Origin: Oscillatoria sp. CS-180
GTDB lineage: Bacteria; Cyanobacteriota; Cyanobacteriia; Phormidesmidales; Phormidesmidaceae
NCBI RefSeq assembly: GCF_028330965.1
Contig: NZ_JAQMUB010000094.1
Location: 52,711-116,710 of the forward strand
Length of the DNA stretch: 64,000 bases
Reading direction: 5' to 3'
Part shown: positions 1-9,270 of the stretch, piece after piece
Numbering within the stretch: position 1 is the stretch's first letter
How the letters are laid out: each line of letters opens with the position of its first letter
Notes under the pieces: model-generated
What the model saw: the letters and a program-made list of their open reading frames with translations, nothing else
Databases searched by the model: none
What the model was told of the DNA's origin: nothing
Translations under genes and position numbers: made by a program

Positions 1-761
1 TGTACCTCATACCCTGCCTCGACAAAATCATTGACGGCATGGATGCGATCGCGAATTGGAGACGTTCGAACATCAATAATTTGGGCCTTGGAATCAGGCA
101 TGAGGCTAAAACGAATGCGCGTTTTGCCTTGAGGATCGTAGTCAAGCAGCTGTCGATTGACGCACTTAGTTGCAAACGTGGCCTTGGCGTTCGGAATCCT
201 GCGAAATAGAGCAACTATGTCTCGCACGTTGTCACAAATAGCAGCGTCAACTGAACAGTCACTGTTTTCGCCAATCTCATAAACCCAATCACGGGGATCA
301 ACCTGATTAGGTTCAGGCTTGTTACCTTGCCGCTTAGCATGGCGCTCCGTATAGCCTAAAATTCGCTTAATGTTGACGAAGGTCGTGATGGGGTTAGCGA
401 ATCCCTTGCGTCGAGCAACATAGCAATACGCACAGGCCATCGCACAACCATTGGCATGAGAAGGTGCAACAAAGTCAGATGAGCGGCAATTAGGTCGTGC
501 CTGAATAGACTTTTTCGTGCCTAAAACGAGGACTGTCCGCTTAATGCGATTCCAATCGTCTACAGAACCTTCATTACCATGCAGGTCAGGGATCTTCCAG
601 TGGGAAGGCACCTCAATCAAGGACGCCTCCGGATACTGAGTCAAGATATCTTGGGCACGCTGGTACTGAAATACATCTGGTTCGTGATAGATCTCGCGAA
701 TATTAAGCAAGCGCTTGAGATGCAGATCACGTTGAGTCTGAGCTGTTTGAAGGGTAGTCAA
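1..761 (-). CDS. SPL-family radical SAM protein (partial, C-terminus off left edge)
   Basis: The reverse strand is open from about 761 to the window edge, so the 3' end is missing. The visible ~253 residues contain a radical-SAM cluster motif CAMACAYCY (CxxxCxxC) preceded by SHANG, and downstream text resembling the spore-photoproduct-lyase (SplB) family. The family uses a 4Fe-4S cluster and SAM to make a 5'-deoxyadenosyl radical; its founding member repairs spore photoproduct in DNA. The reading frame has no ATG near its start. I chose a TTG at 761 because an AAGGA Shine-Dalgarno lies eight bases upstream; the frame closes with a TGA farther upstream. It diverges from a second SPL-family gene at 1042. 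Function beyond the family is not certain: cyanobacteria do not sporulate. Confidence 0.8.
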   Translation of the reverse strand, partial: MTTLQTAQTQRDLHLKRLLNIREIYHEPDVFQYQRAQDILTQYPEASLIEVPSHWKIPDLHGNEGSVDDWNRIKRTVLVLGTKKSIQARPNCRSSDFVAPSHANGCAMACAYCYVARRKGFANPITTFVNIKRILGYTERHAKRQGNKPEPNQVDPRDWVYEIGENSDCSVDAAICDNVRDIVALFRRIPNAKATFATKCVNRQLLDYDPQGKTRIRFSLMPDSKAQIIDVRTSPIRDRIHAVNDFVEAGYEV

Positions 762-1041
762 AAAATGAGTCCTTTGAATGTCAGTACAGGTCTCGCGATC
801 GCCCTGCTGCTTGCCCCTGACGATGACAGCACCAACAGGACTGCGAACTCACTGCCTTCACCGTAACGTGACTGTTGTGGAGGACAATTCTCCCAGTTTT
901 CGTAAACACCGTCCGTCTTGGGGTGGATTATGTCCTATGGGTAACTCTGCCCTACAACTCAGCTGGAACCCTCATTTCAGAAGGGTTAAGCACCTTATTT
1001 TGTTGTCACACTATAACCACGGCGCTAGCCGATAGCGCTCT

Positions 1042-2181
1042 TTGCTGTTAATTGTCTTTTTTGTTTTGTCCAACTCTGTTTCTGCGATCGCCAACGCTCC
1101 TACCGTTTCCCAGACGCAGCCTGCCTCGGTCAACACGGCCTATCGCACCCGTCAGTGGAAGCCAGAGCAAGTTTTGTTTACCCCTGCTGCTTTGGATGAA
1201 CCGTGGGGTCAGCAAATTTTGGAGCGTGTGCGATCGCTCGATCTGCCAGTTGAATTTCTTAAGGCCAACCGGATTACCGGTCTTCGAGGAGAGACTGAGC
1301 GAGAGACCTACTCAGTTGCTAAGCGCACGCTGGCAGTGGTAACAGCTCCCGCAAGTCAGCTTAAGCTGACTCCCATTCCACCCTCTGCCGACTGGCAATT
1401 TCACTTAGCGCAGGGATGTCCAGCGCATTGTCAATACTGCTACTTGGCAGGTAGCTTGCAAGGGCCGCCCGCCATCCGGGTTTATGCTAATCTGCCGCAG
1501 ATTCTAGACAATTTGAAGCACTATGAGAAGTCTGATCGTGATACGTCCTACGAAGTAAGCTGCTACACCGATCCGCTGGGAATTGAGCATTTAACAGGCA
1601 GCCTCGCTGAATGCATTCGTTATTTCGGCACCCGCGAAAGAGGCTACTTGCGTTGGGTGTCGAAGTTCGACAACGTAGACGGTTTGTTAGGGTTACCTCA
1701 CAACGGTCATACTCGCTGTCGTTTCAGTATTAATGCAGCACCTGTTTCGCGCTTTTTGGAAGGTGGCACTGCTTCAATAGCGGAACGGCTACAGGCGGTT
1801 CGTAAGCTTGCTTTACCGCGTGAGCAGGGCGGTGGCGGATATCCCATTGGCTTTGTCGTTGCTCCCATCATGCCGATTGAAAACTGGCAGGAAGAATACA
1901 GTCAGCTTTTGGATCAGGCTGCCAATACCTTAGATTTTGACTGCGATTTGACGTTTGAACTGATCTCTCATCGCTTTACGCCTGGATCTAAAGGGGTGTT
2001 GGAGCAGTGGTATCCCAACAGCAAACTGGACTTAGATGAGTCTAAGCGATCCGTTAAGCGCAACAAATTTGGCGGTACCAAATATGTCTACGACAAAGAC
2101 ACCATGAAAACCCTCAAGGCGTTTTTTGAAGATGCGATCGCGCAGCGCTTTCCCAATGCTGAAATTCTCTACTGGACTTAA
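1042..2181 (+). CDS. Spore photoproduct lyase-like radical SAM protein
   Basis: A 379-residue reading frame with the radical-SAM motif CPAHCQYCY and, 41 residues after the last cluster cysteine, a cysteine in EVSCYTDPLGIEHLTGS. In Bacillus SplB a cysteine at roughly this spacing donates a hydrogen atom during repair, so this copy keeps the features expected of a real thymine-dimer (spore photoproduct) lyase. SplB acts on DNA in the cytoplasm and has about 340 residues, so the length fits. The start is uncertain: 1042 is a TTG and the first ~30 residues are unlike the family, so translation may begin somewhat downstream. It diverges from another SPL-family gene and converges on the sigma-factor gene, with a hairpin between them. 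Confidence 0.85.
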   Translation: MLLIVFFVLSNSVSAIANAPTVSQTQPASVNTAYRTRQWKPEQVLFTPAALDEPWGQQILERVRSLDLPVEFLKANRITGLRGETERETYSVAKRTLAVVTAPASQLKLTPIPPSADWQFHLAQGCPAHCQYCYLAGSLQGPPAIRVYANLPQILDNLKHYEKSDRDTSYEVSCYTDPLGIEHLTGSLAECIRYFGTRERGYLRWVSKFDNVDGLLGLPHNGHTRCRFSINAAPVSRFLEGGTASIAERLQAVRKLALPREQGGGGYPIGFVVAPIMPIENWQEEYSQLLDQAANTLDFDCDLTFELISHRFTPGSKGVLEQWYPNSKLDLDESKRSVKRNKFGGTKYVYDKDTMKTLKAFFEDAIAQRFPNAEILYWT

Positions 2182-2240
2182 ACGTGTCCACCGCTAAGAA
2201 TCACCAGCATATCTATGCAAAGGTTTAGTTCATAAGAAAA

Positions 2241-2262
2241 ACGCCCCTTGGTATAGGGGCGT
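2241..2262 (-). terminator. Rho-independent terminator of the sigma-factor gene
   Basis: ACGCCCC and GGGGCGT form a 7-bp perfect stem around an 8-nt loop. Read on the minus strand the stem is followed by TTTTTC, so it suits the sigma-factor transcript that ends at 2285; on the plus strand it lies 60 nt after the SPL-like gene and may act both ways. Confidence 0.75.
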
Positions 2263-2284
2263 CAATCACGCACGAAAAGTATAG

Positions 2285-3271
2285 TTAGCTGGCTAGATAG
2301 CCACGAACATTGCTCTTGCGACGACGCAGATGCTTAAGCGCTTGCTGCTCAAGCTGGCGAACTCGCTCACGGCTAATGTTGAGTCGATTGCCAACTTTTG
2401 CCAAAGACAATTCATTACCGTCGTTTAGGCCATAACGTAGTGTGATAACCTCCTGCTGCTGAGGTGTTAGCTCCGCCAGCAGAGTGCGAATATCTTGTTT
2501 GAGAGATTCGCGGACAGTGTAGTCTTCAGGCGATGCTTTTTCGTCTTCGAGTAATTCTTGAAGTTCCGTGTCTTGGTTATCACCAATACGAACATCCAAA
2601 GAAATCGGTTGCCGAGACATGGTGAGATATTCTCGAACTTGAGTTGTCTCTAGTTCTAAAGCCTCTGCAATCTCAGCAACAGTAGCGCTTCGTCCCAGTT
2701 TCTGAGACAGTTCACGCTGAACTCGCTTGATCTTATTAAGCTTTTCGGTGATGTGGATGGGGAGCCGGATAGTTCGAGCCTGCTGCGCGATCGCTCGCGT
2801 GATAGCCTGCCGAATCCACCAGTAGGCGTAAGTCGAAAACTTGTAACCCTTAGTTGGGTCAAACTTCTCGACACCCCGCTCCAGACCTAAAGTGCCCTCT
2901 TGAATCAGGTCAAGGAACTCAAGGTTACGCTTTTGATACTTTTTAGCGATCGCGACGACTAGGCGCAAATTGGCTTCAATCATCTTGCGCTTCGAACGTT
3001 CACCCCCGCGCAGCTGCTGCTTCAGTTCTTCTAGGTCAAGACCCGCTGTGCTCGCCCACTCTTCATAGGTGGGTTCTCTGTCTAGCTCTGTCTCCAGCTG
3101 CTCTCTAGCTTCCAGAAGACCCATCATTTGCTGCACCTGCTTACCCAGCACAATCTCCTCTTCATGAGTGAGGAGCGGTACTCTACCTATCTCGTGCAGA
3201 TAGGTCCGTACAGCGTCGGCGGAGAAAGAAGGGGCTTTAGTTTTGGATTTACGGGCATTAACTTTAGGCAT
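2285..3271 (-). CDS. RNA polymerase sigma factor, sigma-70 group 2 (SigB/SigD type)
   Basis: The 328-residue product has the full sigma-70 core: region 1.2 ([17 protein letters not shown]), region 2 with [30 protein letters not shown] and [18 protein letters not shown], region 3, and region 4 with [15 protein letters not shown] and a helix-turn-helix [18 protein letters not shown]. It lacks the long N-terminal region 1.1 and acidic insert of the primary sigma, and the length is that of cyanobacterial group-2 sigma factors, which redirect RNA polymerase under stress, darkness or nutrient change. I cannot separate SigB from SigD by eye. Start: a GTG at 3286 is in frame, but the ATG at 3271 has GGAGG eight bases upstream, and the GTG lies inside that Shine-Dalgarno, so 3271 is preferred. 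Confidence 0.92.
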   Translation of the reverse strand: MPKVNARKSKTKAPSFSADAVRTYLHEIGRVPLLTHEEEIVLGKQVQQMMGLLEAREQLETELDREPTYEEWASTAGLDLEELKQQLRGGERSKRKMIEANLRLVVAIAKKYQKRNLEFLDLIQEGTLGLERGVEKFDPTKGYKFSTYAYWWIRQAITRAIAQQARTIRLPIHITEKLNKIKRVQRELSQKLGRSATVAEIAEALELETTQVREYLTMSRQPISLDVRIGDNQDTELQELLEDEKASPEDYTVRESLKQDIRTLLAELTPQQQEVITLRYGLNDGNELSLAKVGNRLNISRERVRQLEQQALKHLRRRKSNVRGYLAS

Positions 3272-4039
3272 GAGGTTCGCCTCCACTGATGATGCTGAAG
3301 CAGTTCCTTCAGAAAAATTGAAGGAGCACAGATGCGCGATCGCAATAACGGAATTATTTAAGTTCTAACTGTTTGAAGCGTCAGCAATTTTCAAAGATAT
3401 AGGGATATAACCACCCCAATGAATACGGCCTACCGAGAAAGACATCTAATATTAAGGACTGCTCACCGGTACTAAAGAACTTCAAGAAACAGCAATAAAC
3501 CAAAAAACGGAACCGTTATGAGTTTGGATCTCTATCTTAAAACAACTTATTCGTTGCGTAAAGTACTACAAATGTAGTTTTTGGAGATTTTTTATCTCTA
3601 AACGCCTAACTATTCAAAGCAAGCATTTTCAAATTGCTCCTATATCATCGCTTGTAACTCCTGATGTTCCTGGGGTAAAAGCCCCCCCAGAGAACCGTAC
3701 AGATGTTTCAAATCTTGAAAACTATACAGTTTAGTTTAGGTGAATAGGACAAGAACTCTAGGGTTGTTTCTAATCTTGTAACCAACCTATGAAATTGTCA
3801 TAAACCTGGAATGAAATTGAGATGACGTTTTCCTGAGAAATATGAGACGGTTTTTGCCGAAGCATTCAAGGGCAATCAGACTATGGCTTTGAATGCGATA
3901 AGGGAAATCAGCGAACCCAGTTGCGAGTAACTTCTATGGATTCTATTCAGGCGATCGCTGGAAAAAAGCTCCCTTTTGTCGCAGGCTATATCTCACACCG
4001 GTAACTCTCACACTCACAAACAGAAAAGGAGACCGCTTT
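3272..4039. other. Divergent intergenic region between sigma factor and ilvC
   Basis: About 770 bp with no convincing gene. It must hold the promoters of the sigma gene (leftward) and ilvC (rightward). Visible structure: a small inverted repeat ACTACA/TGTAGT followed by TTTT at 3565-3582, and a CTGGGG/CCCCAG hairpin at 3670-3690 without a T-run. A 22-codon frame at about 3941 has no ribosome-binding site and was not accepted as a leader peptide. Confidence 0.5.
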
Positions 4040-5035
4040 ATGGCCCGTATGTACTACGACAGCGACGCAAACCTAGATCTATTGAACGGCAAGACAGTCG
4101 CGATCGTCGGCTATGGCTCCCAAGGACATGCCCATGCTCTCAATTTGAAAGATAGTGGCGTCAACGTCATTGTCGGTTTGTATGAAGGTAGCCGTTCCAT
4201 TGCCAAAGCAGAGGCAGAAGGACTAACCGTTAAGCCTGTAGCCGATGCTGCTAAGCTAGCAGATTGGATCATGATTCTGCTACCCGATGAAGTACAGAAG
4301 CGGGTCTATGCGGAAGATATTGCGCCCAATCTAGAGGCCGGCAACGTTCTTTCCTTTGCCCACGGCTTTAACATCAACTTCGGACAGATTGTTCCTCCAG
4401 CTGAGGTTGATGTGGTTATGGTGGCTCCGAAAGGTCCAGGACACTTAGTTCGTCGTACGTATACAGAAGGTCAAGGCGTTCCTTGTCTATTCGCGGTCTA
4501 TCAGGACGCGACTGGTCAGGCACGAGATTTAGCCATGGCCTATGCCAAAGGCATCGGGGGGACCCGTGGCGGTATTTTGGAAACGACCTTTCGGGAAGAA
4601 ACGGAGACCGATTTATTTGGTGAACAGGTCGTTCTCTGTGGTGGCCTAAGCGAACTTATTAAATCCGGCTTTGAGACGCTGGTCAATGCTGGCTATCAGC
4701 CTGAACTGGCTTACTTTGAGTGCCTACATGAAGTGAAGCTAATCGTTGACTTGGTTGTCGAGGGTGGGCTTGCCAAGATGCGGGATAGTATCTCTAATAC
4801 GGCTGAGTACGGAGATTACACCCGTGGCCCGCGCATCATCACAGACGAAACTCGTGCTGAGATGACAAAAATCTTGAAGGAGATTCAGACAGGACAATTT
4901 GCCCGAGAATTTGTGCTGGAAAATCAATCGGGCAATGCTGGCTTTACTGCTATGCGTCGTCGCGAAGCTGAACACCCCATTGAAGAAGTCGGTAAGGACT
5001 TACGGGCAATGTTTAGCTGGTTGAAGAAAGTCTGA
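4040..5035 (+). CDS. ilvC: Ketol-acid reductoisomerase (class I, NADP-dependent)
   Basis: This enzyme converts acetolactate or acetohydroxybutyrate to the dihydroxy acid, the second common step of valine and isoleucine synthesis, using NADPH and Mg2+. The 331-residue product is the normal length of class I enzymes. The N-terminal Rossmann motif [17 protein letters not shown] is at about residue 24. [12 protein letters not shown], the metal-binding [14 protein letters not shown] and HEVKLIVDL segments are intact, as is the SNTAEYG motif. An AAAAGGAG ribosome-binding site precedes the ATG. It is monocistronic as far as I can see, with a long upstream region and a hairpin downstream. Confidence 0.98.
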   Translation: MARMYYDSDANLDLLNGKTVAIVGYGSQGHAHALNLKDSGVNVIVGLYEGSRSIAKAEAEGLTVKPVADAAKLADWIMILLPDEVQKRVYAEDIAPNLEAGNVLSFAHGFNINFGQIVPPAEVDVVMVAPKGPGHLVRRTYTEGQGVPCLFAVYQDATGQARDLAMAYAKGIGGTRGGILETTFREETETDLFGEQVVLCGGLSELIKSGFETLVNAGYQPELAYFECLHEVKLIVDLVVEGGLAKMRDSISNTAEYGDYTRGPRIITDETRAEMTKILKEIQTGQFAREFVLENQSGNAGFTAMRRREAEHPIEEVGKDLRAMFSWLKKV

Positions 5036-5167
5036 ACCCTGCCTTGGATAGAGCTGTTGCTAGTTCTGCTAGGACAATACGGCGAGCCATCTAGCTATGA
5101 CTAAGCCCCCGAATGCTGTTTAGTGCATAAGCTCAGATGGCTAAAGCTATATTCCTTTTAGTCGCTA

Positions 5168-5201
5168 AGCGTGATCACAGCTGCTGAATTTCGATCACGC
5201 T
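5168..5201. terminator. Hairpin between ilvC and the hybrid kinase
   Basis: AGCGTGATC and GATCACGCT make a 9-bp perfect stem around a 16-nt loop, 130 nt after ilvC. No T-run follows, which is common for cyanobacterial 3' hairpins, so termination is likely but not shown. As a near-palindrome it could also be a regulator site for the downstream kinase. Confidence 0.4.
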
Positions 5202-5292
5202 AACAAAAGTTGTTGAAATCTATCGTAGGACGGTGGTTATGACTACCCTACAGCATCATATGGTGAGACGTTGACTTGAAAATCGACGCATT

Positions 5293-6390
5293 ATGGCTTC
5301 TAAGACCGCCCACGTTTTTGTTGTGGATGATTCTGCTGATAACCGCTTTTTGTTAGAAGCGCTATTGGAAGACGAGGGTTACATCATCACCACGCTAGCT
5401 GGTGGGCAAGAGATGCTAGACATTGTTGCTGAGGTTTTGCCTGACCTGATTTTGCTGGACATCATGATGCCGGGCATGAGCGGTTATGAAGCGACTCGCA
5501 AGCTGCGCAGCATGAATACACTGCCCTTCATTCCGATCTTGCTGGTGACGGCCCACGAGCGGTCCAATGTTGTCGAGGGACTGGACACCGGAGCGGATGA
5601 TTTCATTCGCAAACCGTTCAATGCTGATGAACTGTTAGCAAGAGTTCGAGCGCTACTGCGGCTGAAGCAGAGTGTTGATGCTGAGCGTGAAATCACGCAG
5701 CAACGAGATGACTTTGTCTCTCGTCTGACTCATGATTTGCGAACGCCGTTGGTGGCCGCCAACCGCATGCTGTCTTTGGTCACTGAGGACACATTTGGCA
5801 CGATTCCAACAGATGCCAAGACTGCCATCAGTCAAACCATTTTGAACAATGACAATTTGTTGGCAATGGTGAATACCTTGCTAGAGGTCTATCGTCACGA
5901 AGCTGGACGTAAAGAAATGGTGATGGCACCTTTCAACCTCAAACGGCTGCTGGAGGAGGTTGTGGCTGAGCTTTTGCCCTTAGCCCAAGAAAAACAGCTG
6001 ACGTTGAAGTTAGACGATTGGGTAGACTCTCAGTCGGACGATCGCCAATACACCCTTAAGGGCGATCGCTTGGAGTTTCGCCGAGTTTTGGTGAACCTGA
6101 TTGGCAATGCGCTCAAGTTTACTGACGTAGGCGAGGTTCTAGTCCGCTTTGAGAAAGTGATGGCAGAGACACCTTATTGGCAGATCACAGTCAAAGATAC
6201 CGGACCAGGAATTACTGTTGAGGATCAAGCCGAACTATTTGCTTGGTTTCGAACGGGGAAACATCGCCGTTCCGGTAGCGGGCTTGGACTGCATCTAGCA
6301 CAGCGTATTGTCCATGCTCATGGAGGACGCCTGTCGGTTAGCTCGGAGGTCGGTAAAGGCAGCAGTTTTACTATTCAGATACCGCTTTAG
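5293..6390 (+). CDS. Hybrid receiver-histidine kinase (REC-HisKA-HATPase)
   Basis: A 365-residue soluble signalling protein with the receiver domain first. The receiver has the acidic pair D12-D13, the phospho-acceptor D56 in LILLDIMMPGMSGYE, and K107 in FIRKPF. A HisKA domain follows with H147 in THDLRTPL, then a HATPase_c domain with an N-box NLIGNALKFTD, DTGPGI and GSGLGLHLAQRIV. There is no transmembrane or sensor domain, so the receiver itself is probably the input, fed by another kinase. An ATG at 5293 fits the start of the receiver. The partner regulator is not in this window. The downstream hairpin at 6421 suggests it is transcribed alone. Confidence 0.93.
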   Translation: MASKTAHVFVVDDSADNRFLLEALLEDEGYIITTLAGGQEMLDIVAEVLPDLILLDIMMPGMSGYEATRKLRSMNTLPFIPILLVTAHERSNVVEGLDTGADDFIRKPFNADELLARVRALLRLKQSVDAEREITQQRDDFVSRLTHDLRTPLVAANRMLSLVTEDTFGTIPTDAKTAISQTILNNDNLLAMVNTLLEVYRHEAGRKEMVMAPFNLKRLLEEVVAELLPLAQEKQLTLKLDDWVDSQSDDRQYTLKGDRLEFRRVLVNLIGNALKFTDVGEVLVRFEKVMAETPYWQITVKDTGPGITVEDQAELFAWFRTGKHRRSGSGLGLHLAQRIVHAHGGRLSVSSEVGKGSSFTIQIPL

Positions 6391-6420
6391 ACGTTTGGAG
6401 TACTGCCAATACCTCATTAC

Positions 6421-6447
6421 TGTGTTCAGCTTTTTAGGCTGAACACA
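6421..6447. terminator. Bidirectional terminator-like hairpin
   Basis: TGTGTTCAGC and GCTGAACACA form a perfect 10-bp stem with a 7-nt T-rich loop, 30 nt after the hybrid kinase stop and 17 nt beyond the stop of the convergent small ORF at 6464. There is no strong T-run on either side, but the position between two convergent reading frames argues for a shared terminator. Confidence 0.6.
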
Positions 6448-6463
6448 ACGGGTTTAATGCTGC

Positions 6464-6556
6464 CTACAGAAAGAGTGAGAGTGCAATCGCGGGTGCAATA
6501 ACCCAGAAAAAAATTGCTTGCAAAATCAGCCGTTCTCGATTCTGAAATGGACCCAT
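6464..6556 (-). CDS. Putative 30-residue single-pass membrane protein
   Basis: On the minus strand an ATG at 6556, ten bases after an AGGAG ribosome-binding site, opens a 30-codon frame ending in TAG at 6464. The product begins MGPFQNRERL and continues as one hydrophobic helix, ILQAIFFWVIAPAIALSLFL, ending at the helix. Size and topology are those of the very small photosystem, cytochrome or NDH subunits of cyanobacteria, yet it does not match any of those I can recall (PsbM, PsbT, PsbX, Psb30, PetG, PetL, PetN, PsaM). A 10-bp hairpin follows it directly. Function unknown; it could be a chance ORF, but the ribosome-binding site, helix and terminator together favour a gene. Confidence 0.5.
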   Translation of the reverse strand: MGPFQNRERLILQAIFFWVIAPAIALSLFL

Positions 6557-7048
6557 TGGGATCTTTCTCCTACTTAAGAAAGAGCACTCAAACGAAACAG
6601 AGATCTCGTAAAGTTTTAATTTCACTTTGGCAATGCATCAGCATGAGAAAAGGTTGCCCATGCTGTGATTGCTTGTTGTCACTGTACTGACAAAAAATCG
6701 TAAAGACTTGTATAAGCCTTGAACCCTTAAATGACTTAATTGGATAAATGTCTCACAGTTTCGGAACTGTCGGAGACTAAAGACTGGAGCTTTATTGCCT
6801 TAATACAATCATTAGCACCTGATTAACCGTAAAAATCACCCTAGAAATACCCAAAGTAAGGTGTTCGGTTGTTAGTTCAGATTTAGCCTCTCAGAAACGT
6901 TCAACAGTCGAAAATTTCGAAACTGTTCGGTATTGTCATCCAGCAAATAACAATTCTGGAAAAATATTAGATTTCCTTTAGAATTGCGTCACACGAAACT
7001 GAACCATTGGCCTTTATGACAGAGAGACATTGATAATTATGAATTTGC
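6557..7048. other. Intergenic region, no gene seen
   Basis: About 490 AT-rich bases between the small membrane ORF and the SLH lipoprotein. It probably holds the small ORF's promoter and the lipoprotein's 3' end. An inverted repeat ACAGTT-TCGG-AACTGT (about 6756-6771) is visible. No tRNA or convincing ORF. Confidence 0.4.
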
Positions 7049-8161
7049 TCAATTGATTTCTGCTGCATTGCGACCCTCCGTCGTGTTGCCAAAACGCCAC
7101 AGCATGGCGGCGGCTTCGGCGCGAGTAACAGCTTTATCTGGACGGAAGAGGGTTGTGTAGCCAAAAGCGCGACGAAAATTGGAAAAGTCCCCCAGCTGAA
7201 AATCTGCCGCGATCGCCCTCAACGCCAGAGCGTCAATGCTGGCCGTGTCTTGGAAGCTCCAAGCAGCGGTAACAGCTTCAGGGGTTGTTGTAGGAAGAGC
7301 CGTTCGCGTATCTAGCGGAACTTTCCACAGGATGGCTGATTCCCGAACAAGGGGAGCATCGGGGCGAAAATTGACGGCAGTACTATTGCCGGTAAACGCG
7401 CTGGGAATGATCCCCGCCTCCGCTAATCCTTGAATAACGGCAAAATCGGGATCAGACGTGGGTACATCCTGAAATGCAGGTTCATCACTGGAACTACCCG
7501 ACCGCAGGCGATCGCCCGGTTCATCTTCATAGAATCTGTTGTAGCTATTAAATAGCCAGCGGGCATACTCTCGACGTGAAATTGGTTGCGCAAAGGGAGA
7601 CTGATCCGCAGAGGCGGGATTATCAGTGCTGTTGGCTGGTTCAGACAGTGCCAAGAGTTCAAGGGCCTGTAAATCTCGAATGTAGGCTTGTAAATCCGCA
7701 GGAACCCCAGTTAATGCTTGGGCTGTGTTCGAAGCATCGACTGCTTCCTGATCCGAGGACGTTAATTCAGCATCAGAATCACTCCAGACGGGGCCGATAA
7801 AGTCTTGGTCGCCCGGTTCAGGAGTACGCGCCACAGTGTCAGCTGGCTCATCCGTTCGATCAGCTGCAGCTGAGTTGTCCGCTTCAACGGCATCCCCCTC
7901 TGTTTGAGTCTCTGCCTCAGCGCTATCAGCTTGAGCGCTATTAGTCTGGTTGTCAGCGATCCCCGATGTCTCATCAGCTTGATCTGTAGCCTCTGTCCCC
8001 GCTTCAGAGGATGACGAATCCAGTGGCGACGTATCTTCCAATTGGGGATCAGCTTCTAGAGACTGTTGAACCTGATCGCCCAGAGGGCTGCCTGCACATC
8101 CCACTGACAGACCGAAAGTCAGTAGACTCATGATGACGTACATCTCACGTTTGTTCGTCAC
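7049..8161 (-). CDS. SLH-domain lipoprotein
   Basis: The 370-residue product starts with a lipoprotein signal: a basic n-region (TNKREM), a hydrophobic stretch and the lipobox LSVGC. A ~130-residue acidic, Ser/Thr/Asp/Glu-rich linker follows, then S-layer-homology-type text to the C-terminus (PISRREYARWLFNSYNRF, FQDVPTSDPDFAVIQGLAEAGII, FRPDKAVTRAEAAAMLWRF). SLH domains bind cell-wall polymers, so it is probably anchored by lipid and contacts the wall. I chose the GTG at 8161 because it places positive residues directly before the hydrophobic core; the frame extends to 8200 but would then add an unlikely leader. It diverges from the nucleoside hydrolase, and the two starts are about 120 bp apart. 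Confidence 0.85.
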   Translation of the reverse strand: MTNKREMYVIMSLLTFGLSVGCAGSPLGDQVQQSLEADPQLEDTSPLDSSSSEAGTEATDQADETSGIADNQTNSAQADSAEAETQTEGDAVEADNSAAADRTDEPADTVARTPEPGDQDFIGPVWSDSDAELTSSDQEAVDASNTAQALTGVPADLQAYIRDLQALELLALSEPANSTDNPASADQSPFAQPISRREYARWLFNSYNRFYEDEPGDRLRSGSSSDEPAFQDVPTSDPDFAVIQGLAEAGIIPSAFTGNSTAVNFRPDAPLVRESAILWKVPLDTRTALPTTTPEAVTAAWSFQDTASIDALALRAIAADFQLGDFSNFRRAFGYTTLFRPDKAVTRAEAAAMLWRFGNTTEGRNAAEIN

Positions 8162-8279
8162 GGTTCCCAATAGTCTTTGTCTATCCAATAGTGCTCTCAA
8201 TCTAAACTCCCCAAACGATCCCGCATCATCGCTTTATCATTACGCTAGCGCAGTATTCTACCGTTCTGAGGCTAAGGTT

Positions 8280-9206
8280 GTGTCTGCGAAAAAGATCATT
8301 ATCGATTGCGATCCGGGTGTCGATGACGCGATCGCCCTAATGCTTGCATTGAAGTCTTCTGAACTTGCCGTACAGGCTATTACTGTCGTCGCTGGAAACG
8401 TTCCTCTGGAGCTCACTCAGCGCAATGCTCGCCAAATTTGTGAGCTTTTAGACCGAACAGATGTGCCGATTTATGCAGGCTGCCCTAGGCCGTTAGTGCG
8501 ATCACTGATCACAGCGGAAGACATTCACGGCAAAAGTGGCTTGGAAGGCGTTACTTTACCTGAACCGGCTGTCCCGTTGCAGCCCATGCACGCGGTTCAT
8601 TACTTGATTGAACTATTGCGAACTGCCGTTGAACCCCTAACCATCGCAGCGTTAGGTCCATTGACCAACATCGCGGTTGCGTTGATTCAGGCGCCTGACA
8701 TTGTCGACAAAATTGAGCGCTTAGTCATCATGGGAGGTGGCATCACCCATGGCAATATCACGCCTGTTGCTGAATTCAATATGTATGTTGATCCCCATGC
8801 GGCTCAAGTGGTATTCGAAGCAGCTATCCCTACGACTCTAATCAGCTTAGATGTGACCCATCAGGTGCTGACAACACCTGCCCGTTTAGATGCTATTCAA
8901 GCTGTGGGTAATCCAGTCAGTGAGGTAGCAACGGCTGTTTTAAGTCACTACGGCAAGGCAGATAAGGAGAAGTTGGGTACTTTAGGAGCACCCCTCCATG
9001 ATCCCTGTGTGATTGCTTATTTGCTGGAACCGCATTTGTTCACAACCTATCCCGGCAGTATTCAAGTGGAAACCAACAGTCCACTGACTTTGGGACAAAC
9101 CGTCATCGGACTAGCCGAGTCCAGCAGTCCGATGATTGACATTGCTCAGGATGTGAATGCATCTGGAATCTATGACTTACTGATAGAGCGCTTGGAAAAT
9201 CCATAA
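8280..9206 (+). CDS. Inosine-uridine-preferring nucleoside hydrolase
   Basis: The family cleaves the N-glycosidic bond of ribonucleosides to base and ribose for purine and pyrimidine salvage. The diagnostic calcium-binding motif DCDPGVDDAIAL is near the N-terminus. Other family segments are present: PLTNIA, VIMGGG followed by AEFNMYVDPHAA, and LHDPCVIAYL near the C-terminus with its metal-binding aspartate. The frame is open back to 8130, overlapping the divergent lipoprotein. The GTG at 8280 is a better start because a GAGG lies eight bases upstream and the family motif then begins within ten residues. The product has 308 residues, typical of the family. Substrate preference cannot be told from sequence. 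Confidence 0.93.
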   Translation: MSAKKIIIDCDPGVDDAIALMLALKSSELAVQAITVVAGNVPLELTQRNARQICELLDRTDVPIYAGCPRPLVRSLITAEDIHGKSGLEGVTLPEPAVPLQPMHAVHYLIELLRTAVEPLTIAALGPLTNIAVALIQAPDIVDKIERLVIMGGGITHGNITPVAEFNMYVDPHAAQVVFEAAIPTTLISLDVTHQVLTTPARLDAIQAVGNPVSEVATAVLSHYGKADKEKLGTLGAPLHDPCVIAYLLEPHLFTTYPGSIQVETNSPLTLGQTVIGLAESSSPMIDIAQDVNASGIYDLLIERLENP

Positions 9207-9270
9207 TGTTCTCAAAGTCTAGTTATGGAGGGATTGATAAGATTGAGTTAATTATCTTTCCTCAGTGTCT

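Noticed and set aside
3565..3582. Intrinsic terminator in the sigma-ilvC gap
   Set aside because: The stem is only 5-6 bp with a 2-4 nt loop, and no transcript is known to end there.
3941..4009. 22-codon frame before ilvC as a leader peptide
   Set aside because: No ribosome-binding site and no run of Val/Leu/Ile codons as needed for attenuation.
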